DNA of 35,035 nt from Chlamydiota bacterium (GCA_013288005.1 JABDCS010000001.1:87843-122877); one strand, 5' to 3'. Shown: positions 6,524 through 16,468, numbered from the stretch's first letter. Translations and numbers: made by a program. The notes: a model not told the origin generated them from the letters alone.

Positions 6524-7174
6524 TTATGAGTTCCATTTTTGGATAAAATGCAGGCCTTGATGAACATTCCCCCGCGGTTGAAAGCACCAGGCTAAATAAA
6601 AGGCCTTAGGATTTTCGTGTTGTAATCGGCAGTCCTCCTTAAAAGAAACTTTATCTTGCCATGCGTATTCCAATTGAGCAATTTGTTTTCTGCCTTCATA
6701 GGGAGAAAAAATCCCTATTGTAGCGGCGATGAGCATGGCACTGCCAAAAAAAGGCGCTGAAATAAAATGGCAAATATTTTTAGCAATCCTACAATACAAA
6801 TCACGTGAAAATGTAATCGTGATATTCTCCATAATCCATCCAATTCCATGCCCCTTGTTCCATTCGGCGCCAATTTTTTTTAGGGCATCGTAAGCAATGT
6901 TGGCTACATCATAAAAATTACGCCCTGCACTCCAGACCATCTGTCCCAGAGTCCAGAAAGGTAATGCACACCAGATTCCAACGGTTTTTACCCATATTTT
7001 TTCTACATTTTCTGAGATGTAAAAGTCTCCCGTACGTACATCGAGAATACGATGTCTGGCTACGATTTTGCCCTGCTCGTCCTTAATTGCTTCTCCTTGC
7101 TCATTACGTTTGGAAATAAGAACAGGTTGCCATGAATTTCTGTTTGCTAATGTGGCAGGGAGGGCAATAGACAT
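6524..7174 (-). CDS. Unknown protein with two hydrophobic segments
   Basis: 216 residues, no recognised family. The N-terminal 50 residues are polar, with a strand-like pattern that includes 'GEAIKDEQGKIVARHRILDV'. Hydrophobic segments lie at about 62-82 (rich in Trp and Val) and 137-156 (FISAPFFGSAMLIAATIGIF). The C-terminus is polar with several His and Trp. Two hydrophobic segments in a small, lineage-specific protein without a signal peptide recall chlamydial inclusion-membrane proteins, but the typical closely paired bilobed hairpin is not seen, so this is only a possibility. The leader before ATG 7174 is AT-rich and has no ribosome site close to the start. First gene of a probable two-gene unit. 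Confidence 0.65.
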   Translation of the reverse strand: MSIALPATLANRNSWQPVLISKRNEQGEAIKDEQGKIVARHRILDVRTGDFYISENVEKIWVKTVGIWCALPFWTLGQMVWSAGRNFYDVANIAYDALKKIGAEWNKGHGIGWIMENITITFSRDLYCRIAKNICHFISAPFFGSAMLIAATIGIFSPYEGRKQIAQLEYAWQDKVSFKEDCRLQHENPKAFYLAWCFQPRGNVHQGLHFIQKWNS

Positions 7175-7375
7175 AATATTTTAACTTTTAGACCTTGAGT
7201 TCTAGAGATTGATCGATTTTAAGAAGAAAAGTAGTTTAAATCCAGCTTATTTAGTTAATCCATAACTACTAAAAATCAGTAGCTTATATTAAATTTATTT
7301 ATAAATTGATTAATAAATCATAATTATATAAAATATAAATTGAGTTAACAGATGAGAATATAATTAGTATAAAAT
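7175..7375. promoter_or_regulatory. AT-rich divergent intergenic region
   Basis: About 200 bases of mostly A and T between divergent genes at 7174 (-) and 7376 (+). TATAAT occurs at 7359-7364, only 11 bases before ATG 7376, which would give an almost leaderless transcript; no well-spaced -35 is seen. It probably holds promoters for both genes but none can be fixed with confidence. Confidence 0.4.
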
Positions 7376-7699
7376 ATGACAAATAACAGGATATTAACAG
7401 CTGCTACCATCAAAGCCCAATGGCGGGAATGGAACATCGATCCTACGATCAGTAGTAACGTGCGCAAAGAGAATAAAATCAGCTCTTTGTATCGCTTTGC
7501 TACAGATCTAGCGAAAAATGACCAAGAGCTGGCCCAGATGATTAAAGCGGTGACAGAAGATTTCTTCGATCGCGACTTGGACAAAGAACGTGATGGGGTT
7601 GAGAACTTACTTAAATCCTATCGGACATATGCTCCCGAAATCTCGGAAGCCCTTACTCCTCTTGCAGCTGAAGTGAATAACACTTGGCGCTCTTCTTAA
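7376..7699 (+). CDS. Unknown 107-residue protein
   Basis: A soluble, mostly helical, charged protein of no recognised family. No signal peptide or membrane segment is present. The start is ATG 7376; no ribosome binding site precedes it and no later ATG gives a reasonable protein. Its codon use and GC content look like the rest of the window, while its leader is very AT-rich. It is convergent with hemL and the two stops overlap by four bases. The frame is complete and distinct from hemL, so it is probably real, but nothing in the sequence points to a role. Confidence 0.6.
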   Translation: MTNNRILTAATIKAQWREWNIDPTISSNVRKENKISSLYRFATDLAKNDQELAQMIKAVTEDFFDRDLDKERDGVENLLKSYRTYAPEISEALTPLAAEVNNTWRSS

Positions 7700-8988
7700 A
7701 TAGTACTGCTACAACATTTCTCACGCTTTTCAGGAATTTCCGCTATTTCCTGTTTGAAAAAAGATAAGATAATCTCTGCTGTCCTTCTTAATTGCTCTTC
7801 TGAATGCGCCGTAGATATAAACCATGCCTCTTCTTGTAGGGGTGGTATATAAATACCGCGCTCGAAAAGATAGAGAAAAAAAGCGGGAAATGTTTCTGGG
7901 TTTTTTAAAAATAGCGTTAGCATCGATCCCACACGACTTATAGAAAGTGGTAAATTGCGTTCCCGTATTTCTTTTTCGAGGGGAGCTGTAAAGTAGCGCA
8001 CCTTTGTTTCTAAGTTAGAATAAAATCCAGGTTGCATCAATTCTTTAAGGGCTGCTTTTCCTGCTGCCATAGCGACCGGAAAGCCTGACAGAGTTCCAGC
8101 TTGATAAACGTTTCCTATTGGGGCAAGTTTATCCATAATTTCTGGTCTACCACCAAAAGCCGCAGCGGGAAAGCCCCCTCCTAGGATTTTGCCTAGGCAC
8201 GTAAGATCTGGAAGAATATCATACAATCCCTGAGCGCCATCCAATCCCACACGAAAACCTGTGATTACTTCATCAAAAATAAGAAGAGATCCATTTCTAG
8301 CCGTCTCATCACGCAACACCTCTAAAAATCCTGTAGCAGGCGGAACGACCCCCATATTTCCTGCAATTGGTTCGACGATAACGCATGCGATGTCCTTTCG
8401 AGTCCGCAAGATCTTTTTGACCTCTTCTTCATCGTTATAGGGAAGGCAAATGGTCTGTTGAATAGAAGATTGTGGAACTCCAGCAGAGGAAGACTCGGGG
8501 AGATTGTTTACCCCAGAGCCCGCTTTTACAAGAAGGCTGTCGTTGTGTCCGTGATAATTTCCTTTGAACTTAATAATTGTCGATTTTCCCGTAAAACCTC
8601 TTGCTAATCGAATCGCTGTCATCGTAGCTTCCGTCCCCGAGGAAACAAAACGTAATTTTTTTATCGAAGGATAAACCCCTGCGATCATTCGCCCTAATTC
8701 CATTTCAACCGCAGTCGTAATGCCAAACGAAGTCCCTTTAGCCAATTGTCTATGGACAGCATGGAGAATAGAAGGATGGTTATGACCCAGAATAAGCGCA
8801 CCCCAGCTACAGCAATAATCAATATAGGTATGTCCGTCCGCATCTTGAATAACAGCACCTTGGCCATTATCGATAATAAGAGGAGAGATGGGAAGCCCAG
8901 GAAAAGAACGAACGGGTGAATTAACACCTCCGGGCAATACTTCTAGAGCCTGTTGAAAAATCTGCTGAGAGCGCGGACGTTCTTGCAT
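7696..8988 (-). CDS. hemL: Glutamate-1-semialdehyde 2,1-aminomutase
   Basis: A 430-residue class-III PLP aminotransferase that converts glutamate-1-semialdehyde to 5-aminolevulinate, the second step of tRNA-dependent (C5) tetrapyrrole synthesis in the cytoplasm. The start GGVNSPVRSFPGLP (20-33) is diagnostic for HemL. Other landmarks are SSGTEA (116-121) for phosphate binding, 'GNYHGHNDSLLVKAGSG' (143-159), FDEVITGFR (238-246) with Asp239, and LGKILGGGFP (265-274) with Lys267 as the PLP Schiff-base lysine. Length is normal for the family. The C-terminal 20 residues are extra and polar with two cysteines. GAGGG precedes ATG 8988. It is divergent from tamA and no other heme gene is adjacent. 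Confidence 0.96.
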   Translation of the reverse strand: MQERPRSQQIFQQALEVLPGGVNSPVRSFPGLPISPLIIDNGQGAVIQDADGHTYIDYCCSWGALILGHNHPSILHAVHRQLAKGTSFGITTAVEMELGRMIAGVYPSIKKLRFVSSGTEATMTAIRLARGFTGKSTIIKFKGNYHGHNDSLLVKAGSGVNNLPESSSAGVPQSSIQQTICLPYNDEEEVKKILRTRKDIACVIVEPIAGNMGVVPPATGFLEVLRDETARNGSLLIFDEVITGFRVGLDGAQGLYDILPDLTCLGKILGGGFPAAAFGGRPEIMDKLAPIGNVYQAGTLSGFPVAMAAGKAALKELMQPGFYSNLETKVRYFTAPLEKEIRERNLPLSISRVGSMLTLFLKNPETFPAFFLYLFERGIYIPPLQEEAWFISTAHSEEQLRRTAEIILSFFKQEIAEIPEKREKCCSSTI

Positions 8989-9164
8989 AAACCCTCTGTG
9001 ATAGGAAATGAACTAAGTTAACGTAATTATCATTTTAAATTGAATGAGGAAACGTGAAGAATTGTGATTTTATCTCGGTAGAAAACCACGATAGGAGTTA
9101 AATTACAGAAACGCGTTTTTGATTCAGATGAAAAGCGACGAAAGCCTAATTTTAAAGCACCTTG

Positions 9165-10961
9165 ATGAAGCGTTTCCTATCCTATTTTTTGCTCGCTTTT
9201 CTCTTTATCACGCCTTATTGGCTTGAAGCCAAAGGCGTTGCTTATCTTGTTGACTTTGAGGGGCTTGAAGATAAGCACGCCCTCCAAATCATCAAATCAC
9301 AATCTGAATTGACGACCTTAAAGAAAGCTCCCTCCTCTCTTAATGCCCTACGCTATCGAGCCGAAGAAGATATACCGGGAATGCTAAAAATCCTTCGAGC
9401 GCTGGGCTATTATGAAGCAAAAATTACTATTCGCGTTGAGGAGACATTTCCTCAGGCACGTGTCATCGTCTATATTAGTTCAGGCCCCCTTTATACCATC
9501 GACACCTATACCATCCATTTCTTCTCAAAAGCATTGAATGAAGAGATTGTAATGGAAACTTTAAGTTTACCGGCTATTGGTATTTATCCCGGCATGACCG
9601 CTCGTTCAAACGCTATTCAAAATGCCGAGACTAAAATCCTAAAAGAACTCGCCAACAATGGCTACCCTCTTGCTTCGCTTACGAGCCAGGATATAGTAGC
9701 TACTGCAGCAAGTCATAGCCTGGCTGTTACGGTTTATGTCGATACGGGGCCTTTTTGCCGCTTTGGCTCTCTCACAATTGAAGGAAATGAAAGCGTAAAA
9801 ACACGTTGGTTTAAGAATAAAATCCTATGGAGAAAAGGAGATATTTATAACCAGCAGCTTGTGGACAGAACACAAAAGGAACTCATCGAAACAGGTCTTT
9901 TTAGCTCGGTTCTAATCTCTCCTGCTAATATGCCTGATGCTGATCAACTTTTGCCCATGGGACTTGAAGTAGGCGAAACATTACACCGCAATGTAAGCGC
10001 TGGTATTAGCTATCAGACAGTATTTGGCCCCGGCGCCACCTTTGGCTGGGAAAATAGGAATGTAGGAGGAGAGGGGCAAATTATTCGGCTACAAGGAGAC
10101 ATCACGCGCATTAGCCATACGGGAATCCTTAGCTACAGAATTCCGAATTTTCGACGAAAAGATCAAGATTTCAATAGTCAATTGCAAGCCATGCAAGAGA
10201 CCATCCATCCTACATACGCTAAACAAGCTTATAGCTTGACCGGTTCTGTTGAAAGGCACGTTACTCCTTTTCTTCGGATGGCGGTAGGGGGGCGCTTTGA
10301 AAAGATGTTCGTAAGTGAAAGCTTACAAAACGGGCAGTTTTGGCTGGCAGAAATCCCCCTCTTCGTCGGATGGAGTAACGTGAATAATATTTTAAATCCC
10401 ACACGAGGGATGAATATTGGCTATAATTTTTCCCCAGCCCTCAACTTCGATCGTTCTTGGCATGGCTTTCTCGAACAAAAGCTTACCCTTGGCAACTATC
10501 TCTCGGTTTTACCTCGTACAGATTTTCTTGTCCTCGCCCAACAAATTACGATTGGTTCTATTTTAAGCCAACATCTCAAGGATATTCCCCTGCCTGAACG
10601 TTTCTTAGGCGGGTCAGAAGATGATCTGCGTGGATATTCCTATCTAACGGTCAGCCCATTACGGCGGAATGCCAATGGGAAGAGAAAACCACTGGGCGGT
10701 CGATCCGCAATCTACTACTCTGTCGAGACACGATTTCGTATTACAGAAAATTTTGGTGTCGTTCCATTTTTTGATCTTGGGAATGTATGGTTGAGAATCG
10801 TTCCCCCTTTTGATGGAAAGTGGCGCAAGTCCATCGGGTTGGGCCTACGCTATTTTACTTTCTTCGGCCCTATGAGATGTGATATTGGATTCCCCTTAGA
10901 TAGACGTCATGGGATCGACCATAAATGGCGTATTTTAGTTAGCATAGGGCAGACTTTTTAA
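9165..10961 (+). CDS. tamA: Omp85-family outer membrane assembly protein (TamA-like)
   Basis: 598 residues from ATG 9165; a TTG three bases earlier is not needed. Residues 1-23 are a signal peptide (ending near LEAKG). Residues 25 to about 270 contain POTRA-like domains with patterns such as 'VIVYISSGPLYTIDTYTI' and the last one 'FGSLTIEGNESVKTRWF'. From about 280 onwards is the Omp85 barrel, with 'GLGLRYFTFFGPMRCDIGFP' near the end, matching the conserved final strands, and a C-terminal aromatic residue (Phe). TamA inserts some outer-membrane proteins together with TamB. Length matches TamA (about 580) rather than BamA (about 800), and the next gene is tamB-like, overlapping by one base, which supports the assignment over BamA. 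Weak ribosome site. Confidence 0.9.
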   Translation: MKRFLSYFLLAFLFITPYWLEAKGVAYLVDFEGLEDKHALQIIKSQSELTTLKKAPSSLNALRYRAEEDIPGMLKILRALGYYEAKITIRVEETFPQARVIVYISSGPLYTIDTYTIHFFSKALNEEIVMETLSLPAIGIYPGMTARSNAIQNAETKILKELANNGYPLASLTSQDIVATAASHSLAVTVYVDTGPFCRFGSLTIEGNESVKTRWFKNKILWRKGDIYNQQLVDRTQKELIETGLFSSVLISPANMPDADQLLPMGLEVGETLHRNVSAGISYQTVFGPGATFGWENRNVGGEGQIIRLQGDITRISHTGILSYRIPNFRRKDQDFNSQLQAMQETIHPTYAKQAYSLTGSVERHVTPFLRMAVGGRFEKMFVSESLQNGQFWLAEIPLFVGWSNVNNILNPTRGMNIGYNFSPALNFDRSWHGFLEQKLTLGNYLSVLPRTDFLVLAQQITIGSILSQHLKDIPLPERFLGGSEDDLRGYSYLTVSPLRRNANGKRKPLGGRSAIYYSVETRFRITENFGVVPFFDLGNVWLRIVPPFDGKWRKSIGLGLRYFTFFGPMRCDIGFPLDRRHGIDHKWRILVSIGQTF

Positions 10962-13900
10962 TGAACTCACCTTGGCATAAATTAAGAAAAGCTCTTGCTG
11001 TCACACTGATTATCGCAGGAAGCATTCCTATTGCCGTTGTCGCTATTGCGCAAACTAAGTGGTTTAAAAAACAGCTCGAAACCGCTTTGCAAGAAGTGTG
11101 TGAGCAGAATGGCATTACATTATCGATTGGAGATATTGAAGGTTCTCTTCCGTTACAGTGGAAGTTTTCAGAAATATACTTAGAGAAAAAGGGGGACTTA
11201 AACCTCTTTATTCGTGATGGCAAAATTCGAGTCGCTTTTTTTCCTCTTTTCCAAAAAAAAATCGTTATTAGTTACCTAAATACATCCGAGGCTGAACTTC
11301 TGTTAGTTCCGAAGCATCAAGAATCGGGATTTCGTACAGACTCACTCCTCACTCTTTCCTCTTTGCCCTTTGATGTTGCTTTTCCTTCCTTCCGTATTGA
11401 TAAGATCAAGATTGTCTCAGGTGATCAGGCTGTAGAACTGGCGCTAAAAGGCTCTTTCATCCTAAAAAAATGTGCCAAGAAACTGACTGTCGACCTTTTC
11501 GTCCATGATTTAGAAAAAGGCAATAGATTGGAAGTGCATGCGAAGGGGGGGCATTTAGTCGATCATTTAGCTATTCAAGTGAGCGCGCAACTGGCTCAGC
11601 CCTTTTTACCTACTTATCCTTTACTCGTATCGTTCGATATGGAAGGTCCATGGGAAACATGGCAACAAGTATTGAATCCGGAATATTCACAGAGCGCATC
11701 TTTTAAAGAAGCATTACTTTCTTATTCCCCAAGAGTTTCGCCAAAATGCGAAGTTGCAGAAGCTACGCTTTGTGAAAAGTTTCGAGAAGAAGTGCGTGCA
11801 ATCGAAAATAAACATGCACAAGATAGCTGCCTTATCGTAAATCACGAGGCCTCTCCATTTTTAGGAGAACCTCTTTTAGGAAAATTGCACGCTACTCTCG
11901 CTTCTTTAGACGTGCAGGCTGATCTTTCTTTACATAGTGATCGTCATCTGGAAGGAGAATTTGCATTAGATCTACCCGATCTTTCCCTCCTCAAAAATTT
12001 GACAAACACCGAAATTCAAGGGTCGGCTACGGCCCATGGATCGCTGCAAAAAGGACGACTACAACTCGAATGGGGTACATACAATACCCTCTTCGGCCTT
12101 CTCCACCTGGATTCTTGGAAGAACACCTTAATCGCCGAGCATCAAGAAGAGATGTGGAAAGGGGCATGGACCTCTATGGCAAAAACAGGCGATGCTTCTG
12201 CTGCTTTTAAGACAGGCGTAAACCTGAATATGGGGGCTTCAACTTATCTACAACTTGAGAAAATGGAGCTTTTGGCTCCTTCTTTTACTTCAGGTGGAGA
12301 TCTTCATATAGATTTTGCCCCTTTCACTATTTCTGGTGATATTCTCTTAGCTGCCCAGAAATTCCAATCGATACAACCCTTTGTCCCTTCTTTACGACTC
12401 TCAGGTGCTGGTGGTGGATCTATTCATCTATCCGAAGATCATCAAGTCATCGATGTACTGGCTCATAATCTCGAATGGAGAGATGTTTTTATTGGGAGTG
12501 GGAATCTCTATGCAGATCTTCAAGGTCCACTTTTAGAACCAAAAGGTAAAATCGACATAGAAGCGGAACACGTCTATTTTACTAATTCTCACTTTTCTTA
12601 TTTGCACCTTCAGGGTGAATCTGATTCCAATGGATGGCCGATTTCCTTAGAAGCAGAAGGGACATGGAAACACCCCTTCCAAATCGCTATGAATACGTAT
12701 TACCATCCCCTTCAGCAATCTCTTACTTTGGAAAAAATCGACGGATCTTTATTCGAAAAGCCCCTTCATCTCGTAGAGCCTGTTGCTTTCAATTGGAATG
12801 CTAATAGTGTAAGCCTCGACGCATTCCAATTGAAAATCGATCAAGGATTATTAAAAGGATTTTTTCGAAAGAATCTCTCCGAACTTACCCTTTCTCTTCA
12901 TGGAGATAAACTACCGGTCGCTTGGTTATCGATGTATACCCCTTACCTCTCTTTACAAGGAGAAAGTTCGATTGATTGCGAACTAGCTATTCAACCTGAC
13001 AATATCCAAGGTATGTGTCGACTGGACCTGGGAAGACTACAAGCTACTAAACAAGGTGAGCCCAACCCCATCAATGTCAAAGGCTCGATCGAAGCCCGAA
13101 TTGCGCAAGAAAACATTCAAATCCATAGTTTCTTGGAAGCAAGTGAACAACAGTGGGCTATGCTCCACCTTTCACTCCCCTATTCCTACCAGATTTCACC
13201 CTTATCTATTCACCTTTGCGATGAGCTTCCTCTTTCAGGGTCTTTGGAAATCGAGGGAAAACTCGATGAGCTCTTTCATTTTGCGAATACTGGAAGTCAA
13301 ACCCTGAGTGGATGGGCAGCGGGAAGATTACTACTCTTTGGGACAGCGAAAAAACCGGAATTACAAGGCACGCTCACCCTGGAGCAAGCCAGTTATGAAA
13401 ACCATCATTCAGGCTTTGGTGTTTATGATTTAGAAACTGTGCTTCATGCGGAAAATGGAACAATTACAGCTACTTCTCTTTTCGCCCGCGATCATCATGA
13501 GGGTACCTTCCAAGGGAAAGCCGAAATAAAAATGGATAAAGAGAGCTCTTTTCCCTATCGCTTAGAAGGAAAATTCGATCATTTCAATGCGATTGATCTA
13601 GACCTTATTCAAGCGACCTTAAGCGGTCCTGCCACACTAGAAGGAAATCTTCGTGGAGCACTTCTTAAAGGGGCTTTGAATGTTGATACTGCTAAGGCGA
13701 CCATACCGAAATCCCTCCCCCCGGATTTACCGAATCTACCCTATACTTTTAGTGATAAAGAAGCTCTGAATGCTCCCCCTCCTAGACCTTCTTTCCCTTT
13801 TGCTTTGGATGTGACTGTCAGCGCGGATGACACAGTCTCTTTCGAAGGTAATGGCCTCTCTTCTACTTGGGGAGGAACTGTCCATCTACATGGAACTGCT

Positions 13901-14530
13901 CCCGATATTCTCGCAAGCGGTACCCTAAGGCTCTCGAAGGGACAATTTCAGATTCTAGGTAAGACCTTTGTTTTGCAACAAGGCGAATTGACATTCAGCG
14001 ACAAACCTGGTCAAGAGGGCTATCTGAGTATTAGTGGCACAGTGAATATCCAAGAAGCTGCTATTACAGCACAACTTAGAGGACCTCTCTCTTCACCACA
14101 GCTTTCCTTCTATTCTATGCCCGCTCTGACAACCAATGAGATCTTTTCCCTTCTTCTTTTCAACAAAAGAGTGAGCGAGATTAAGCCTGTTCAAGCTGTA
14201 CAACTAGCCCATACTCTACTTACTTTTTATGGACATACAGGATGGAATCCTGTTACGCAAATCGGCCGAGGACTTAGTACGATAGGGATCGATACCTTTG
14301 ATATTGTCCCTTCTGAAGAAGGTCTGAAACAGTCGTCTGTTACGATCGGTAAACATTTTTATCTCATGCGCAATTTGCTTGTGACTCTCACTCAAAGCCG
14401 CGATTCAAGACGCTTTATGGTCGAGGTCGATATTGGTAAAGGCCTCATCTTCCAAGCGGAAAACCAATCAGGGGCAGAACAATCCCAACAAGAAGGAAAG
14501 TTTAGTCTGAAGTGGAATAAAAATTATTAA
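10961..14530 (+). CDS. tamB: TamB-like translocation and assembly protein
   Basis: 1189 residues. A single N-terminal membrane anchor lies at about 10-29 (ALAVTLIIAGSIPIAVVAIA), followed by a long, repetitive beta-strand-rich body that in known TamB forms a periplasm-spanning hydrophobic groove. The C-terminal TamB domain (formerly DUF490) is clear: GTLRLSKGQFQILGKTFVLQ, then GELTFSDKP, then 'LRGPLSSPQLSFYSMPALT', then NEIFSLLLFN. It works with TamA in outer-membrane protein assembly and, in other bacteria, in phospholipid transport as an AsmA-like protein. The start codon overlaps the tamA stop (TAATG), so the two are coupled. The middle is poorly conserved, as in the family. No gene follows closely on this transcript. 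Confidence 0.92.
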   Translation: MNSPWHKLRKALAVTLIIAGSIPIAVVAIAQTKWFKKQLETALQEVCEQNGITLSIGDIEGSLPLQWKFSEIYLEKKGDLNLFIRDGKIRVAFFPLFQKKIVISYLNTSEAELLLVPKHQESGFRTDSLLTLSSLPFDVAFPSFRIDKIKIVSGDQAVELALKGSFILKKCAKKLTVDLFVHDLEKGNRLEVHAKGGHLVDHLAIQVSAQLAQPFLPTYPLLVSFDMEGPWETWQQVLNPEYSQSASFKEALLSYSPRVSPKCEVAEATLCEKFREEVRAIENKHAQDSCLIVNHEASPFLGEPLLGKLHATLASLDVQADLSLHSDRHLEGEFALDLPDLSLLKNLTNTEIQGSATAHGSLQKGRLQLEWGTYNTLFGLLHLDSWKNTLIAEHQEEMWKGAWTSMAKTGDASAAFKTGVNLNMGASTYLQLEKMELLAPSFTSGGDLHIDFAPFTISGDILLAAQKFQSIQPFVPSLRLSGAGGGSIHLSEDHQVIDVLAHNLEWRDVFIGSGNLYADLQGPLLEPKGKIDIEAEHVYFTNSHFSYLHLQGESDSNGWPISLEAEGTWKHPFQIAMNTYYHPLQQSLTLEKIDGSLFEKPLHLVEPVAFNWNANSVSLDAFQLKIDQGLLKGFFRKNLSELTLSLHGDKLPVAWLSMYTPYLSLQGESSIDCELAIQPDNIQGMCRLDLGRLQATKQGEPNPINVKGSIEARIAQENIQIHSFLEASEQQWAMLHLSLPYSYQISPLSIHLCDELPLSGSLEIEGKLDELFHFANTGSQTLSGWAAGRLLLFGTAKKPELQGTLTLEQASYENHHSGFGVYDLETVLHAENGTITATSLFARDHHEGTFQGKAEIKMDKESSFPYRLEGKFDHFNAIDLDLIQATLSGPATLEGNLRGALLKGALNVDTAKATIPKSLPPDLPNLPYTFSDKEALNAPPPRPSFPFALDVTVSADDTVSFEGNGLSSTWGGTVHLHGTAPDILASGTLRLSKGQFQILGKTFVLQQGELTFSDKPGQEGYLSISGTVNIQEAAITAQLRGPLSSPQLSFYSMPALTTNEIFSLLLFNKRVSEIKPVQAVQLAHTLLTFYGHTGWNPVTQIGRGLSTIGIDTFDIVPSEEGLKQSSVTIGKHFYLMRNLLVTLTQSRDSRRFMVEVDIGKGLIFQAENQSGAEQSQQEGKFSLKWNKNY

Positions 14531-14657
14531 CTCTTATGTCTGTTCCCTTTCTTACTACTACCCAAAAATTAGGATGCCATCAGGGGTTAAACATTATTTA
14601 ACTACCTCCTAATAAACGCCTTTGCTATCCTATCGACTTCTTTTTAAGGAGAATATG

Positions 14658-15131
14658 ATGGCTAATGAATTTGGGTACAATCTCGGTGCACTATGTCTCC
14701 CACTGCAGCAAAAACGTTACGATTATGGAATGGATAAAATAGAAGGCCATCTCCAGCAAATTGAAAAATGGACAGAAGATCAAAAACATATCAATCATTT
14801 TTTGAGCGCTGTTTTGAATGCTAAGCAAGGCGGGGCTACAGTCATTGACTTTCACGATGAAGAACATCGAGTTCTTGTAGATAGAATACGCGAAATCGAC
14901 CCCCACCTTATTTCTTCTGGTGTTTACACATGGGATCTCGACCACTTGCCTATGCTAACAGAAAATTTACAAGCTCGTGTTTCTACGATTGAAACTTCTA
15001 TTGGTCTACGCATGATGTACGTTAATCACGATATGCAAGAACTTACTGAGTTAATCCGAGAATTTCAGGACATGATCAAGCAAGATCGTGATAGTAAGCT
15101 TTCCATGATTAGAAATGCAATTCCCCGCTAG
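14658..15131 (+). CDS. Helical protein at the head of the T3S translocator cassette
   Basis: 157 residues from ATG 14658, chosen because AAGGAG (14646-14651) is then six bases upstream; ATG 14655 and a TTG at 14622 are alternatives. No signal peptide. It is mostly helical: 'RYDYGMDKIEGHLQQIEKW' near the start, a short loop around 50-85, and a long C-terminal helix, 'LQARVSTIETSIGLRMMYV' onward to the end. It precedes lcrH by 12 bases. In Yersinia the genes before lcrH encode the needle-tip protein LcrV and its chaperone LcrG; in Chlamydia a small unknown gene lies beside lcrH in the copB cluster. So a T3S accessory or tip-related role is plausible by position, but no family is recognised. Confidence 0.7.
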   Translation: MANEFGYNLGALCLPLQQKRYDYGMDKIEGHLQQIEKWTEDQKHINHFLSAVLNAKQGGATVIDFHDEEHRVLVDRIREIDPHLISSGVYTWDLDHLPMLTENLQARVSTIETSIGLRMMYVNHDMQELTELIREFQDMIKQDRDSKLSMIRNAIPR

Positions 15132-15143
15132 GTAGGGTGAAGT

Positions 15144-15530
15144 ATGTCTTCGACTTTTACTGAAGAAGAGCTTAAGACACTTTATATAACAGCTCATCAA
15201 AGTTATGAAACCGGAGACTACAAAAAGGCTGGGCAATTGTTCAATTTGCTAGCAAAAGAATCTCCTTTCGAGTCCCATTACTGGTGTGGATTAGCCTCCA
15301 GTGAGCAGATGCAGAGAAATTACAAAGGGGCTTTACATGCATGGAGCATTGCGGCGATTCTCCAAGAGCACGACCCTTGGGTCCATTTTCATGCAGCTGA
15401 ATGCCTAATCTCGGAAGGTGATATAAAAGAAGCTGCTAAAGCCCTAGATATGGCAGAATCCCAATGCCAACAAGATCAGGTTGAGCTTAAGAATAAGATC
15501 GATCTTTTGAAAACACTTTATACGTCTTGA
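15144..15530 (+). CDS. T3S class II chaperone, LcrH/SycD family
   Basis: 128 residues made of three TPR-like repeats: YETGDYKKAGQLFNLLAKES (about 17-36), HYWCGLASSEQMQRNYKGAL (48-67) and HFHAAECLISEGDIKEAAKA (82-101). The spacing and the motifs AxQSYExGxYxxA and FHAAECLxxxGxxxEA closely follow LcrH/SycD/IpgC, the cytoplasmic chaperones that keep the two translocator proteins apart and soluble before secretion. Family length is about 150-170, so this is a short member lacking the extended N- and C-terminal helices. GGTGA precedes ATG 15144. The next two genes encode hydrophobic translocator-like proteins, the expected clients. Confidence 0.88.
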   Translation: MSSTFTEEELKTLYITAHQSYETGDYKKAGQLFNLLAKESPFESHYWCGLASSEQMQRNYKGALHAWSIAAILQEHDPWVHFHAAECLISEGDIKEAAKALDMAESQCQQDQVELKNKIDLLKTLYTS

Positions 15531-15533
15531 ACT

Positions 15534-16448
15534 ATGCCATTAACTGTCTCGAAAGTCTCTCCTTCGGTTGTACAAAAAGAAGAGCCTCTTTTTCCAACGC
15601 CTTTAAAAACTCATCAGCCTCCTCATATCCCGGATACACTTTCGAAAGCTCCCTCTTCGACTAAAAAGGACTTCACTCCTTCTCGCCCTTCGCTTTGTAT
15701 GGAAATGCGTCTTATCAATACCGTTGGGAAAGCGCGAGATGTTAGCCAAGAATCCTTAGCTGTCTCATCTACAAATCTTGCCAGTTACCAGAAGGATCTT
15801 GAAGATATAACCGCCAAGAAAATAGAAAAACTTCAAGAGAAATGCGAAAAAACGCAGTCAGTCCATGTGTGGGACACTCTTCGTAAAGTTGGATCTGCCA
15901 TTCTCGGTGCTATTTCTGCTTTTTTTGGTCTTACGCTCTGGTCTGCAGGGGCCAGTACTTTTGTGGGTGCAGCCTTAATCACCGCCGGGGTCTTATCGTT
16001 AGCCAATCTCGCCTTTACTGAATGTGGAATTTGGAAGTGGATTGCGGAAAAACTCGCCGATGATAACGTTGAAAAACAAAAAAACTTGGCCCGAATCCTG
16101 CCAACTGCAGTATCTCTTGTCGCATTTGGTTTAGGATTAGCGGGAATCGCAGCATTCGGTCTATGGGGAGCCCTCTCCGCTACCCCTAAAGGACTCGCTG
16201 TCTTACAAAATGCCGCGAATTTTCTGACAATTACTGGCACTGCTGGAGGAAAAATCAGCCAAGGTCGCGTAGCTTTAGCACAAGCCGATTTACATGAGCT
16301 ACAACATAGCTTATCCGTAAATGGTTACCATGTGGATAAACTTACGGAAAACCTTGAGCAGATTATGAAACACGAAACAGAGGCTCAGCAAGCGGCAAGA
16401 AATATTCTCAACCTCTCTATTCAAACAAAACAAGCTATACTGGCTTAA
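15534..16448 (+). CDS. T3S translocator, CopB/YopB-like
   Basis: 304 residues. The N-terminal 80 residues are polar and Pro/Ser-rich, the usual chaperone-binding and secretion region. A coiled coil follows at about 85-110. A hydrophobic hairpin spans about 119-161 and a third hydrophobic stretch about 187-214, both rich in Ala and Gly. The rest is helical. This is the plan of YopB/CopB/IpaB, which insert into the host membrane to form the translocation pore. The gene begins three bases after the chaperone stop, so it is translated with it. Sequence similarity to named members is too weak to judge by eye; the call rests on architecture and gene order. Confidence 0.75.
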   Translation: MPLTVSKVSPSVVQKEEPLFPTPLKTHQPPHIPDTLSKAPSSTKKDFTPSRPSLCMEMRLINTVGKARDVSQESLAVSSTNLASYQKDLEDITAKKIEKLQEKCEKTQSVHVWDTLRKVGSAILGAISAFFGLTLWSAGASTFVGAALITAGVLSLANLAFTECGIWKWIAEKLADDNVEKQKNLARILPTAVSLVAFGLGLAGIAAFGLWGALSATPKGLAVLQNAANFLTITGTAGGKISQGRVALAQADLHELQHSLSVNGYHVDKLTENLEQIMKHETEAQQAARNILNLSIQTKQAILA

Positions 16449-16468
16449 GTACGTTAGGAGTTAGTAAA

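Noticed and set aside
9002..9164. Possible hairpin between hemL and tamA around 9075-9105
   Set aside because: The arms contain two mismatches in seven pairs, no better than chance.
15833..16240. 135-residue minus-strand frame within the CopB-like gene
   Set aside because: No ribosome site, Ala/Pro-rich shadow of the hydrophobic region of the plus-strand gene.
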